This document shows positions 51,409 through 60,161 of a stretch of 64,000 bases of DNA, one piece after another. Within the stretch, counting starts at the first letter, position 1. Each line of letters opens with the position of its first letter. Origin of the DNA: an uncultured Paracoccaceae bacterium (GTDB taxonomy: Bacteria > Pseudomonadota > Alphaproteobacteria > Rhodobacterales > Rhodobacteraceae); assembly GCA_938092015.1 (NCBI GenBank), contig CALKOT010000056.1, forward strand, positions 35,176 through 99,175, given 5' to 3'. Both the position numbers and the translations under genes were made by a program. Below the pieces are notes generated by a model. It worked only from the letters and a program-made list of their open reading frames with translations. It was not told the DNA's origin and did no database searches.

Positions 51409-52296
51409 ATGCGCTTTCGATCCTATGACACGCTTCGCATCTTTCAGGCCGTCGCAGAGGCGGGCGGCTTTACCGCCGCGGCTGAGATTTTGCATCTGAC
51501 CAAAGGCGCAGTCAGCTATCGTATCAAACGGCTGGAGGAGGAGTTGGGCTTTCCAGTCTTCACGTGCCTCCACCGCCAAATCGTCCTAACCCCGAAGGGG
51601 TGCGACCTGCTTCGTATCGCCGAGACCGCCTTTCGGGACCTCGACCGCGATATCGCCGCTTTGCAAGAGGATGACACCGGCGACATCACCATCGCGACCT
51701 CGACCTATTTCGCGTCTCGCTGGCTATCGCCGCGCCTTATGACCTTTATGGCTGAACACCCGAATATCGGCCTGCGCCTGCAACCGCTTGTGAACCTGAT
51801 GGACCTGCGCAAAAGCGGTGCGGATATGGTCATTCGCTGGGGTGACGGGCGCTGGACCGATATGGAAAGTGAGCTGTTGTTTCCTTGCCCATCGTTCCCG
51901 ACGGCTGGCGGCGCGCTGGCGGAACGCATCGCCAAAACCGGCCTGCGCGCCGTCTTCGCAGATGTGCCATTGCTGCACGACCGCGATGACAGCACAGCGT
52001 GGCAGGATTGGTCGCGCGCAGCGGGGCAACTTTATGCCCCGAAACGCAACCGCCTTGTGATCCCGGACCCAAATGTGCGGGTGCAGGCGGTGATAGACGG
52101 GCAGGGGGTCGCGCTTAATGACGCACTGGTTGCGGATGACATTGCAGCAGGCCGCCTGACCCGGGTTTCGCAGGTGGGGTTGGAAGAGTACGGCTATTAC
52201 CTCGTCTTCCCAAAGGCTGACGCAGATGTCGGACGACGTCAGTTTCAGGAATGGATCGTTGCGCAGGCGCAGGGCTGGTTAGCCGATCAGCCTTAG
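51409..52296 (+). CDS. LysR-family transcriptional regulator (GcvA-like)
   Basis: 295 residues from ATG 51409 (an upstream TTG/ATG at 51376 is less likely). The HTH is YDTLRIFQAVAEAGGFTAAAEILHLTKGAVSYRIKRLEEELGFPVF, then LTPKGCDLLRIAETAF. The effector domain has ITIATSTYFASRWLSPRLMTFMAEHPNIGLRLQP and ADMVIRWGDGRW, both usual in the GcvA group. It diverges from the MttB-like gene (gap about 110 bp), so it is a candidate regulator of that gene. It converges with otnC, ending with a 4-base overlap. Confidence 0.93.
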   Translation: MRFRSYDTLRIFQAVAEAGGFTAAAEILHLTKGAVSYRIKRLEEELGFPVFTCLHRQIVLTPKGCDLLRIAETAFRDLDRDIAALQEDDTGDITIATSTYFASRWLSPRLMTFMAEHPNIGLRLQPLVNLMDLRKSGADMVIRWGDGRWTDMESELLFPCPSFPTAGGALAERIAKTGLRAVFADVPLLHDRDDSTAWQDWSRAAGQLYAPKRNRLVIPDPNVRVQAVIDGQGVALNDALVADDIAAGRLTRVSQVGLEEYGYYLVFPKADADVGRRQFQEWIVAQAQGWLADQP

Positions 52297-52931
52297 CATT
52301 GAACTGGGAAGCGGCGCTTCAGGTCAGCAACCTGTTCGTCGGTCAGGGGCCGGGTATTCATGCCCTGAAGTGCAAGGAACAGTTTGGCCGTCTCTTCCAG
52401 CTCTTCCGTGGCATAGACCGCGTCTTCTAGCGACTTGCCAGCGACCACGGGGCCATGATTGGCCAGCAGGACCGCATGGTGGTCTGAGGCCATCTCGCGC
52501 ACTGCATCGGCAAGCTTCATGTCGCCGGGTGCAAAATACGGGATCAACGGCAGTTTGCCGATCCGCATAACATAATAGGCGGTCAATGGCGGCAGGACGT
52601 CTTTATGGTCGATATCATGCAGACAACTGACGCCGACCGAGTGCGTTGAATGCAAATGCACGATGGCCCCTGCATTAGGGCGCTGGTCATACATTGCGGT
52701 GTGCAGGAAGCTTTCCTTGGTTGGCTTGTCGCCGCTGATATGATTGCCCGCAGCGTCCAGTTTTGAGATCCGCGTCGGATCGATCGCGCCCATCGACGAC
52801 CCCGTCGGTGTCATCAACCAGCCGTCTTCCATGCGGACGGAAATGTTGCCCGATGACCCGAATGTCAGCCCCCGATCAAAGATCGACTTCGCGAGTTTTG
52901 CGATATCATCGCGTGTTTGGCTTTCACTCAT
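52293..52931 (-). CDS. otnC: 3-oxo-tetronate 4-phosphate decarboxylase (class II aldolase fold)
   Basis: 212 residues. The class II aldolase family signature is GLTFGSSGNISVRMEDGWLMTPTGSSMGAIDP, the catalytic glutamate is in KESFLHTAMYDQRP, the metal histidines are in AIVHLHSTHSVGVSCL and ANHGPVVAGKSLEDAVYATEELEETA. OtnC removes CO2 from 3-oxo-tetronate 4-phosphate to give dihydroxyacetone phosphate. It overlaps the kinase gene by 4 bases, and both are needed to use four-carbon acid sugars (threonate, erythronate). The required first dehydrogenase (LtnD/DtnD type) is not in the window. Confidence 0.92.
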   Translation of the reverse strand: MSESQTRDDIAKLAKSIFDRGLTFGSSGNISVRMEDGWLMTPTGSSMGAIDPTRISKLDAAGNHISGDKPTKESFLHTAMYDQRPNAGAIVHLHSTHSVGVSCLHDIDHKDVLPPLTAYYVMRIGKLPLIPYFAPGDMKLADAVREMASDHHAVLLANHGPVVAGKSLEDAVYATEELEETAKLFLALQGMNTRPLTDEQVADLKRRFPVQC

Positions 52932-54193
52932 TCCAGCGCCTCAAACGCTTCGGCGAAGAAATTCGGCCCGCCGAAATTACCGGATTTCAACGCGAGTGCG
53001 AGGGGCGCGCCGCCCAGTGCCTCAGTCCAAGGCACGCCGGTCGCGATTTCCTGGGCTATGCGCAGGGTTTTGGGTTTCAGCGCGGTTGTGACGGCGCCCG
53101 ATGTCTCGCCGCCCGCCACTAAAATCCGGTCAAAGCCCGCGCCATGCAGGGAAGAGGCTATTATTCCCATAGCCCGTTCCACCATCTCACCGGCCTCAGT
53201 CACGCCATACTGCGCTTGAATTTCTTTTACCTCAGCAGGGTCGGCAGATGAGTATAGAAGGATCGGCTGATCTGCGCCCTGCGCCATCGCCCAATCGATC
53301 AGTGCGCCGATTTCCGCGTCACCTTCAGCCAGCGCATGGACGTTGATCATCCGTGTCGGCCAGTTTGCCTTGGCGACATCAATCTGCGCCCGCGTTGCGG
53401 TGGAGCAACTGCCCGCCATTACCAGCCTGCGCCCTGTCATCGATGGTTGTTCGGCTGTGATTGGTTCACCTAACAACCCTGCGTTACGGAAGTTCTTTGG
53501 CAAACCTGTCGCGACGCCCGACCCGCCAGTGATCAGCGCATGGTCTTTCGCGGCATAACCGATGATGCGCAGATCATCGTCCGTCAACGCATCCACGACG
53601 CCATACGAAAAGCCGTCAGCAGCCAACTGATCGGCCGCCGCCTGAACTGCGGATGCCCCTTCGCGTACCGTTTCCAGTGGGATGAGGCCGCAACGCTTGC
53701 TTGATTGCGCCTCCATCAGCCGCACAAGACTAGCATCGCGCATCGGGGTCAGCGGATGGTCCTTCATCGAGCTGTCGGAAAGCAGATCCGGTCCGACAAA
53801 CAGGTGCCCCTGGTAGATCGTGCGCTTGTTTGCAGGGAAGGCAGGGCAGACAAAGGCGAAACCGCCGCCCTGCGCGTCTAGCATCGCATCAGCAATCGGC
53901 CCGATATTCCCGTCGGCTGTACTGTCGAAGGTCGAGCAGTATTTTGAGATGATCTGCTTGGCGCCTTCAGCCTGCAACCAGCGCATGGCGGTTAGCGATT
54001 GCTCTACTGCTTCAGCCACGGGTGCGGTACGGGACTTGAGCGCGACTACGACAGCTTCGGCGTCGCCATAGTCGGTCTCAGCGTTGGGTGCGCCCAGCAC
54101 CTGACAAACGCGCATTCCTTCCTTCACAAGCGTATTGGCTAGGTCGGTCGCGCCGGTGAAATCATCGGCGACAGCGCCGAGAAGGATGGTCAT
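52928..54193 (-). CDS. otnK: 3-oxo-tetronate kinase (four-carbon acid sugar kinase)
   Basis: 421 residues of the DUF1537 kinase family. The N-terminal domain has GAVADDFTGATDLANTLVKEGMRVCQVLG, IISKYCSTFDSTADGNIGPIADAML; the C-terminal nucleotide domain has RRLVMAGSCSTATRAQID and ILVAGGETSGAVTTALKPKTLRIAQEIATGVPW, the glycine-rich GGETSG motif. It phosphorylates 3-oxo-tetronate at O4 before decarboxylation by OtnC. The pair is co-oriented with a 4-base overlap. No transporter is adjacent. Confidence 0.95.
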   Translation of the reverse strand: MTILLGAVADDFTGATDLANTLVKEGMRVCQVLGAPNAETDYGDAEAVVVALKSRTAPVAEAVEQSLTAMRWLQAEGAKQIISKYCSTFDSTADGNIGPIADAMLDAQGGGFAFVCPAFPANKRTIYQGHLFVGPDLLSDSSMKDHPLTPMRDASLVRLMEAQSSKRCGLIPLETVREGASAVQAAADQLAADGFSYGVVDALTDDDLRIIGYAAKDHALITGGSGVATGLPKNFRNAGLLGEPITAEQPSMTGRRLVMAGSCSTATRAQIDVAKANWPTRMINVHALAEGDAEIGALIDWAMAQGADQPILLYSSADPAEVKEIQAQYGVTEAGEMVERAMGIIASSLHGAGFDRILVAGGETSGAVTTALKPKTLRIAQEIATGVPWTEALGGAPLALALKSGNFGGPNFFAEAFEALE

Positions 54194-54311
54194 GCGTTAG
54201 CCCTCATATTCTTTTGTCGAACTTTGCGATATCCAAGCCTGCGGGTCTATAGCGCCGCTTCTTTTGATGGTGTATCTTGCCAGAAGAATTGATCAATCCA
54301 TTGGTAAGAGC

Positions 54312-55070
54312 ATGCTTTATCCACCAAGGTACTTTTGGCGCCGACTGACCTCGTTTTTTGTAGACTATGTAATTGTATTGCTTGTTACGACGATCCTGAC
54401 GTTGCCTTTCGCATTGGAAAATACCGACAATGTTCGTTTCACGTCAGGCGGATTGAACTTTACGAAATGCTTCACTTCCAACGCTGCGCCGCAATCATTG
54501 ATGGATGTCTCAGGCGGCGAGCGCATTGACCGGCTTCTGATTTGCGACAAGTTGATATTGGGCCTCTACAATGGGCGTTGGGCGACCTTGGAGGCGACCA
54601 CTTCTAAGCCCGGCGACAACCTAAGAACTACGCGACGTATGTCGGTCGCCGTCAACATCAATGGCGATGTTGTCAGGCCAATCTACCTTCAGGACTGGTT
54701 AATTGCGGTTGCCTTCTTGTTATTGATTCCGTCGGTGATGGCGCGTTTCTCTGGCATGACCCCTGGCCGTAGGTTGTTGAAAGTCAGAGTAAAGGTGAAA
54801 GAGCCTAGTTTCCAAAGGATGATTGCGAGATAATGGATGAAATGGGCGCCCGTCATCCTCGTCGCGTTAGCCGCGTATCAACTATCACCAGCTACGCTTT
54901 TTGATGCATTAAACTACAATTTGCTTTGGTTGTTTGTCTTGCTGGGCGCGCTGGGTGTTGTTGCTGCAGCTTGGTGGGTTTTGCCGCTTTTCGTTTGGCG
55001 TGGACGCATGCCTTACGATCGGATTTGTGATGCGCGTGTTGTTAGGACTAGAGAAGAAGGTCAGGCCTAA
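54312..55070 (+). pseudogene. RDD-family membrane protein interrupted by in-frame TAA
   Basis: From ATG 54312 (GTAAGAG upstream): FWRRLTSFFVDYVIVLLVTTIL has the R-D-D-like arginine and aspartate in the first helix, a periplasmic loop with three cysteines follows, then a second helix (WLIAVAFLLLIPSVMARF) and GMTPGRRLLKVRV, the family's hallmark. The frame meets TAA at 54831-54833 after FQRMIAR and continues WMKWAPVILVALAAYQL, with another helix pair, to 55070. Family members have REW/REY-x-KW at this place, so GAA to TAA is likely. Joined, it is about 251 residues. The end overlaps the GntR gene end. Confidence 0.72.
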
Positions 55071-55726
55071 GCGCCCAGTCCCTCAATCTGCAACTCAAAC
55101 CCTTCCTGGATGTGAGTTGTGAACACCTCCAGTGAATGCCCTTTGTCGCCGGTCGCAATAGCCTCAACAAGGCTCATGTGGTCGCCAAGGGACTTTGTCA
55201 GATCCACTTTTTCGATGGCTGCGAAGAACAGGAAGCCTACAGCGCGGTTCCAGATACTGTCAAACATATCCAGCAAATAACGGTTGTCGACAAGCTCCAC
55301 GAACTTGCGATGGATCGCCCGGTTCGCTTCGAAATAATCCTTGGCGGAGGCTGAAGAGATATTCTCTTCCGTCTCAATCGTCCGGCGAAGGATCGCAAGT
55401 TCTTGCGGATCATTACGATGCGCCAGAATGCGGGCGGCCTGTCCTTCTACCGCGGCGCGGGCCTGATACAGCTCTCGTACCTCTTTTTCCTCCATCCGGT
55501 GCAGGACAAAGCCGCCGCGCGATGACGTTGCCAGAACGCCCTCCTGCTCCAGCCTGAGCAACGCTTCACGGACGGGGGTGCGGGATATCTGCAGCTCCGC
55601 CGCCAGTTTTTCCTGGACCAGCCGGTCGTCGGCGCCAATCTCACCATCAAGGATCGAATCCAGCAGCTGGTCATAGACCTCATCCGCCAGACGGCGTCGT
55701 TCGGATTTGATGCTTTTCAGGGCCAT
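55067..55726 (-). CDS. GntR-family regulator, FCD (FadR) subfamily
   Basis: 219 residues from ATG 55726, which has GGAGG 7 bases upstream. The N-terminal winged helix is LADEVYDQLLDSILDGEIGADDRLVQEKLAAELQISRTPVREALLRLEQEGVL, and the C-terminal FCD domain has YFEANRAIHRKFVELVDNRYLLDMFDSIWNRAVGFLF with the usual metal-binding D/H positions and a later GDKGHSLEVFTTHIQEG. The operator (55804-55821) between it and the divergent glxB-like gene has a copy in the BMC promoter at 5492-5507. I infer that it controls both loci and responds to a carboxylate or amino acid pathway intermediate. Confidence 0.93.
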   Translation of the reverse strand: MALKSIKSERRRLADEVYDQLLDSILDGEIGADDRLVQEKLAAELQISRTPVREALLRLEQEGVLATSSRGGFVLHRMEEKEVRELYQARAAVEGQAARILAHRNDPQELAILRRTIETEENISSASAKDYFEANRAIHRKFVELVDNRYLLDMFDSIWNRAVGFLFFAAIEKVDLTKSLGDHMSLVEAIATGDKGHSLEVFTTHIQEGFELQIEGLGA

Positions 55727-55788
55727 TGCGGCCTCCGCCTGATTGCTGCTTGCCCGTGTCTTACCCGCGATACCCCGGCAATTACAAC

Positions 55789-55821
55789 TTGCCTGTTTTT
55801 TGGATACTGTATACAGAATAC
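55789..55821 (+). promoter_or_regulatory. Promoter with GntR operator ATACTGTATACAGAATAC
   Basis: CCTGTTT (55792-55798), then ACTGTATACAG (55806-55816) inside ATACTGTATACAGAATAC (55804-55821). A possible -10 TATACA is at 55810-55815. The same order and nearly the same spacing occur at 5479-5502. It lies between divergent GntR and glxB-like genes. Confidence 0.7.
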
Positions 55822-55886
55822 ACATCTAGCTGCTCAGGGGCAAGAAGACGCTTCGCAGCCAACAAACACTCAGGGAAGGTAAGCTT

Positions 55887-56831
55887 ATGTGCGGCATCGC
55901 AGGTAGGATACTCAACGCCCCCGGCAAGGTCGGTCATGACCTGGTGGAGCTGATGGACGCCCAGGAACATCGAGGCGCTGACAGCACTGGCTTCGCCGTC
56001 TACGGCGCACCGATTGAAACAGGATACATCTTGCGCTGCATGGGGTTCGACAAGGCGTCGATGGATGCGGACCTTAGCGATTTTCGCGATATCCTGATGG
56101 CGCATGGGTCAGACTTCGTCGGCGAACCAACCATCGTTAGTGACGCTGCCAAGCACTACTGCGTGCGTATGGTCGTGAAAGATCCAGGCGATATCGCGCG
56201 CTGGATTGGCGACGCGGATGATATGTCTCATCGGTTCGAAGTGCAGTCCTGCGGCCGCAGCCTTGAGATCATCAAAGACACCGGCGGCTCGGTCGGAGTT
56301 GCCGACAAGCACGGCGTTCGCGACATGATCGGCACCCATGGTCTGGGCCATGCGCGGCTGGCGACGGAAAGCTCAGTCCTGCCAAACGCATCCCATCCGT
56401 TCTGGGCGCGGCCCTTTCCTGATGTCGCCATCGTCCACAACGGCCAGATCACTGACTACTATACGTGGCGTGAGAAACTGCAGCGGCAGGGCTATCGCTT
56501 CCTCACCGAAAACGATAGCGAGCTGATTGCGGTCTGGGTTTCGGATCAGATGAAGCAGGGCCTGACGGCTGAGCAGGCGTTGCGCAAATCCATCACTTCC
56601 ATCGACGGCGTTTTCACCTACATGCTGGCCCGCCCCGAAGGCATCGGCTTCGCCAAAGACCGCTTCGCTATGAAGCCAATCGTCGCCATCGAGGAAAACG
56701 GCGAACTGGCTGCCGCAACCGAAGAACAGGCCGTGCGCCGGGTCTTCGCGGATGAGTGCGACGTGATCAACTATGACGGCCCTTCGATGATGGGGATCTG
56801 GGGCGCGGGGAACAGGAGCCTCGCGGCATGA
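55887..56831 (+). CDS. glxB: Class II glutamine amidotransferase (GlxB/MgsA-like)
   Basis: 314 residues. Begins MCGIAGRILN with the N-terminal nucleophile cysteine, and has EHRGADSTGFAVYG, GLGHARLATESSV, SHPFWARPFPDVAIVHNGQI and FLTENDSELIAVW, the standard Ntn glutaminase elements. In this arrangement the protein releases ammonia from glutamine for a glutamate-synthase-like complex with the next two genes, as in GlxBCD or N-methylglutamate synthase MgsABC. Its promoter carries the GntR operator. It overlaps the next gene by 4 bases. Confidence 0.9.
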   Translation: MCGIAGRILNAPGKVGHDLVELMDAQEHRGADSTGFAVYGAPIETGYILRCMGFDKASMDADLSDFRDILMAHGSDFVGEPTIVSDAAKHYCVRMVVKDPGDIARWIGDADDMSHRFEVQSCGRSLEIIKDTGGSVGVADKHGVRDMIGTHGLGHARLATESSVLPNASHPFWARPFPDVAIVHNGQITDYYTWREKLQRQGYRFLTENDSELIAVWVSDQMKQGLTAEQALRKSITSIDGVFTYMLARPEGIGFAKDRFAMKPIVAIEENGELAAATEEQAVRRVFADECDVINYDGPSMMGIWGAGNRSLAA

Positions 56832-57517
56832 GCGTAATAATCGAAGCAGGCAAGCGGCACATCCGCGAAGTGAACCAGGACATTCAGGCGGCATTGGCGG
56901 CTGGCGATGAAGTGACAGTCACTGAGACCTTGTCGCGGCACAATTTGGGCGTCGGGTTGCCGGAGCAGGGCGATATCTCGTTCAAAGGTTCGGTCGGTTA
57001 CTACTGTGGTGGCCTGAACACCGGCACAAAGATCGACATTGAGCGCAACGCTGGCTGGGCCGTTGGCGAGGGCATGTCGGACGGCCACATCACCGTCGGC
57101 GGGTATGCTGGCATGTCCTGCGGCGCTGCGATGATGGGTGGCACGATCCACGTCAAGGGCAACGCAGGCCCGCGCTGCGGCGTCGCCATGAAGGGCGGCA
57201 ACATCGTCGTCGAGGGCAAGATCGGCTACCAGTCTGGCTTTATGGCCCATCGTGGCAAAATCATCGCGCTGGGCGGGGCAGGGGAATCTTGCGCCGACGC
57301 CTTGTGGGAAGGCGAGGTCTGGGTCGCGGGTCCCGTCGACAGCTACGGCGTTGATGTGAAAGTGATCGAGCCGACCGCCGAAGAGGTTGCCGAGGTCGAC
57401 AAGATCCTCGATCCGCTGGGTCTGGTCGACAGCTCCCGCGACTGGCGCAAAATGATCTCTGGTCAGCGCCTTTGGTATTTTGAAAGCCGGGACGCCTCGG
57501 CTTGGCTGATGATTTAA
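56828..57517 (+). CDS. glxC: Glutamate-synthase C-terminal (GXGXG) domain subunit (GlxC/MgsB-like)
   Basis: 229 residues. The right-handed beta-helix pattern of the glutamate synthase C-terminal domain repeats as GSVGYYCGGLNTGTKI, AGWAVGEGMSDGHITVGGYAGMSCGAAMMGGTIHVKGNAGPRCGVAMKGGNIVVEGKIGYQSGFMAHRGKI. It is a stand-alone form of a domain that scaffolds large glutamate synthase. ATG overlaps the glxB-like stop (ATGA), and the FMN subunit follows after 10 bp. Confidence 0.9.
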   Translation: MSVIIEAGKRHIREVNQDIQAALAAGDEVTVTETLSRHNLGVGLPEQGDISFKGSVGYYCGGLNTGTKIDIERNAGWAVGEGMSDGHITVGGYAGMSCGAAMMGGTIHVKGNAGPRCGVAMKGGNIVVEGKIGYQSGFMAHRGKIIALGGAGESCADALWEGEVWVAGPVDSYGVDVKVIEPTAEEVAEVDKILDPLGLVDSSRDWRKMISGQRLWYFESRDASAWLMI

Positions 57518-57527
57518 GGAACCGGAT

Positions 57528-58943
57528 ATGAGCGATAAACCTTACGAGTATCCGTTCGAAATGGCCCCGGAAGACGAAATCCGGTTCCGCGACGAAGGCG
57601 CCATCGAGGGCAAACCTGCGGGCGTGCCATCTTCCTACGAAGAAGGCGGCTCAACCCGCTGGACGCCAGAGGCGATTTCCGAGGTGCACGCGCTGGCGCA
57701 GCTCGGCCGCTATCAGGTTCGCGGCTACAACACATTCAACAAACAAATGCCGACCTTCGACGACCTAACCTTCGTGCCTGCCACGATGACCCGGTTGCCG
57801 CTGGAGGGATATCGTGAGACCTGCGACACGACCACCATTCTCGGCGGCGGTCGTGGGCTCGTAGAAAAGCCGATTGAGCTGAAAATCCCGATCTATATCG
57901 CTTCGATGAGCTTCGGCGCGCTTTCCGCCCCTGCCAAAGCCTCACTCGGCTACGGCGCGTCGAAAGTCGGCACCATGACCTGCACCGGCGAAGGCGGGAT
58001 GTTGGAGGAGGAGCGTGAAGCCTCCCAAACCCTCCTCTACCAAATGTCGCCCGCACGTTATGGTATCGACCTCGATCACCTTCGCCGCGCCAACGCTTTG
58101 GAGATTGTCGTAGGGCAGGGCGCCAAGCCCGGCACGGGCGGTTTGCTGCTGGGCATGAAGGTGTCTCAGCGGATTTCCGACATGCGCACGCTGCCCGTCG
58201 GCGTCGATCAGCGCTCAACCATCCGCCACCCCGATTTCCTCGGCGCTGACGACCTTTCCGTGAAAATCGAGGAACTACGCATCGCCACCAACTATCAGGT
58301 GCCGATCTTCATCAAGATGGGTGCAACCCGACCCCGGTTCGACGTCGCCGTCGCCGCGAAAGCGGGCGCTGATGTGGTCGTCGTGGACGGGGCAGAGGGC
58401 GGCACAGGTGCCTCCCCGGAACTCCTTCTCAACCACACCGGCATCCCGACGATGAGCGCCATTCGCGCCGCTCGCGAAAGCCTCGATGAATGCGGCATGA
58501 CCGGCAAGGTCAGCCTCGTCGCGGCGGGTGGTATTCGGACAGGTGTGGACGCCGCCAAATGCCTCGCGCTGGGCGCTGACGCCGTAATGATTGGCAATGG
58601 CGCGATGATCGCGGCGGGCTGTAACTCTCCGCGCTACGAAGAAGACTACGCGAAACTCGGCACAGCTCCGGGCGCCTGTCACCATTGCCACACGGGCCTT
58701 TGCCCGGTCGGCATCGCGACGCAGGACCCTGAGCTGCAGAAACGCATGAACCCCCATGCGGGCGCTGAGCGTGTCGCGCGGTATCTGACGGCCATGACGA
58801 TGGAGATTACGGCGCTCGCGAAAGCTTGTGGCAAATCGTCAGTCCACAATCTTGAAGTCGAAGACCTTAGGGCGATGAGCTTCGAAGCTTCAGCGTTTAC
58901 TGGCGTCAAAATGGCAGGCATCGACAAGCCATTCGAATGGTGA
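57528..58943 (+). CDS. glxD: FMN-binding glutamate-synthase-like subunit (GlxD/MgsC-like)
   Basis: 471 residues. It corresponds to the central and FMN domains of glutamate synthase: IYIASMSFGALSAPAKASLGYGASKVGTMTCTGEGGMLEEER, VGQGAKPGTGGLLLGMKVS, FIKMGATRPRFDVAVAAKAGADVVVVDGAEGGTGASPELLLNHTGIP and VSLVAAGGIRTGVDAAKCLALGADAVMIGNG. The 3Fe-4S cluster cysteines are in GACHHCHTGLCPVGIATQDPELQKRM. With the two genes before it, it should move ammonia or an amine onto a 2-oxo acid. RBS TAAGGA. Confidence 0.93.
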   Translation: MSDKPYEYPFEMAPEDEIRFRDEGAIEGKPAGVPSSYEEGGSTRWTPEAISEVHALAQLGRYQVRGYNTFNKQMPTFDDLTFVPATMTRLPLEGYRETCDTTTILGGGRGLVEKPIELKIPIYIASMSFGALSAPAKASLGYGASKVGTMTCTGEGGMLEEEREASQTLLYQMSPARYGIDLDHLRRANALEIVVGQGAKPGTGGLLLGMKVSQRISDMRTLPVGVDQRSTIRHPDFLGADDLSVKIEELRIATNYQVPIFIKMGATRPRFDVAVAAKAGADVVVVDGAEGGTGASPELLLNHTGIPTMSAIRAARESLDECGMTGKVSLVAAGGIRTGVDAAKCLALGADAVMIGNGAMIAAGCNSPRYEEDYAKLGTAPGACHHCHTGLCPVGIATQDPELQKRMNPHAGAERVARYLTAMTMEITALAKACGKSSVHNLEVEDLRAMSFEASAFTGVKMAGIDKPFEW

Positions 58944-58956
58944 GGTAAACAATCCC

Positions 58957-60141
58957 ATGACCCTGCCCGACAAGACTGACATCATTGTCATCGGCGCAGG
59001 TGTCATGGGCGCCTCCATCGCCTTCAACCTTGCGAAATCCTCCGACAAACGCGTGCTGGTGTTGGATCAGCACGGGCCGCTTGGTGGCATGTCGGGGCGC
59101 ACATTCGGTCAGGTGAGGATGCACTATTCCAACGCCCTGACGCTGGAAATGGCGCATTTTGGCATGAAATACGTGGCGAATTGGGAGGCAGAAGTCGGCG
59201 TCGGCGCCAGCGGCTACGTCCCCATGGGCTACCTTCTAATTGTTGTCGAAAACCAGCTTGCGCCTTGCGAGCGAAACATTGAGCTTGCAGGCTCTCTCGG
59301 TATCGAAACCCGTATGGTGACGCCTGCTGAGATTGCTGAGATCGAACCCGCGATCAACGCGTCTGGCTTGTCCGGTGGCGCCTGGGATCCAGCGGGCGGA
59401 TACATCGACATCAACCGCATGACCCTGGGATGGTTAGAGGCCGCGCGCGGCGCAGGCGATGTCTCGCTGGCGAAGGCGCGTGTGACCGGGTTGGAGACAA
59501 CCAATGGCGCCATCACTGGCGTTGTCACAGATCAGCGCGCCATAGCCGCCGAACAAGTGATTGTCGCAGCGGGGCCGTGGAGTCGTGACTTGCTCACCCC
59601 AATTGGCCTCGATGCGCCGTTGGAGGCGCGGCGGTTAGAGACGATGTACCTCTCCCTTCCTCCCGGCGCACCGAATGTTCGTACTTGCGTCACCGATGGC
59701 CAGTCGAACATTGTAATCCGCCCCGACATGGGCACCATGGTCCTCGCCGCCGCCTATCCCCCTCAGATGGACCTCGTCGACGACCCGCTCGACCCGCCGC
59801 CAGAGGGGGCAGCAGACGCGCACCATGCCCGGTGCGAAGCCGCTTTCGCGGAACGCTTCCCCGGCTTGCAAGGGGCCAAGCCGATCTGCACGGTCAGCGG
59901 CTCCTACGACATCACGCCAGACTGGCACCCCATCCTTGGCCCAGCCCCGAACATCGAAGGCCTGCACCTTGCGTTTGGCTTCTCGGGCCATGGGCTGAAG
60001 CTGTCGCCAGCGGTCGGCCAGGTCATCGCCGAAACCGCCCTCGGCAAGCCACCCTTGTTCGACATCCGGCCCTTGCGCTATGAGCGCTTTGCCGATGATG
60101 ACCAAATGTTCCTCGCCTATGGCCCCGGCGGCCGGGCCTGA
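58957..60141 (+). CDS. FAD-dependent oxidoreductase (DAO family, glycine/sarcosine-oxidase-like)
   Basis: 394 residues, 13 bp after the FMN subunit. FAD fold: IIVIGAGVMGASIAFNLAKSSDKRVLVLDQ, then SGRTFGQVRMHYSN, and a C-terminal LHLAFGFSGHGLKLSPAVGQVIAETAL characteristic of the dimethylglycine/sarcosine oxidase-type DAO family. It would oxidise an amine or amino acid (N-alkyl-glutamate is conceivable). Together with the FAD oxidase at 4326 and that at 61577 there are three such oxidases close to the two loci. Confidence 0.92.
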   Translation: MTLPDKTDIIVIGAGVMGASIAFNLAKSSDKRVLVLDQHGPLGGMSGRTFGQVRMHYSNALTLEMAHFGMKYVANWEAEVGVGASGYVPMGYLLIVVENQLAPCERNIELAGSLGIETRMVTPAEIAEIEPAINASGLSGGAWDPAGGYIDINRMTLGWLEAARGAGDVSLAKARVTGLETTNGAITGVVTDQRAIAAEQVIVAAGPWSRDLLTPIGLDAPLEARRLETMYLSLPPGAPNVRTCVTDGQSNIVIRPDMGTMVLAAAYPPQMDLVDDPLDPPPEGAADAHHARCEAAFAERFPGLQGAKPICTVSGSYDITPDWHPILGPAPNIEGLHLAFGFSGHGLKLSPAVGQVIAETALGKPPLFDIRPLRYERFADDDQMFLAYGPGGRA

Positions 60142-60161
60142 TCCGTGAAAGTATTGCACCG

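Noticed and set aside
55887..58943. Complete N-methylglutamate pathway for methylamine
   Set aside because: The ligase and the three synthase-like genes fit, but the four-subunit N-methylglutamate dehydrogenase genes are absent and the locus is tied to a BMC operon instead.
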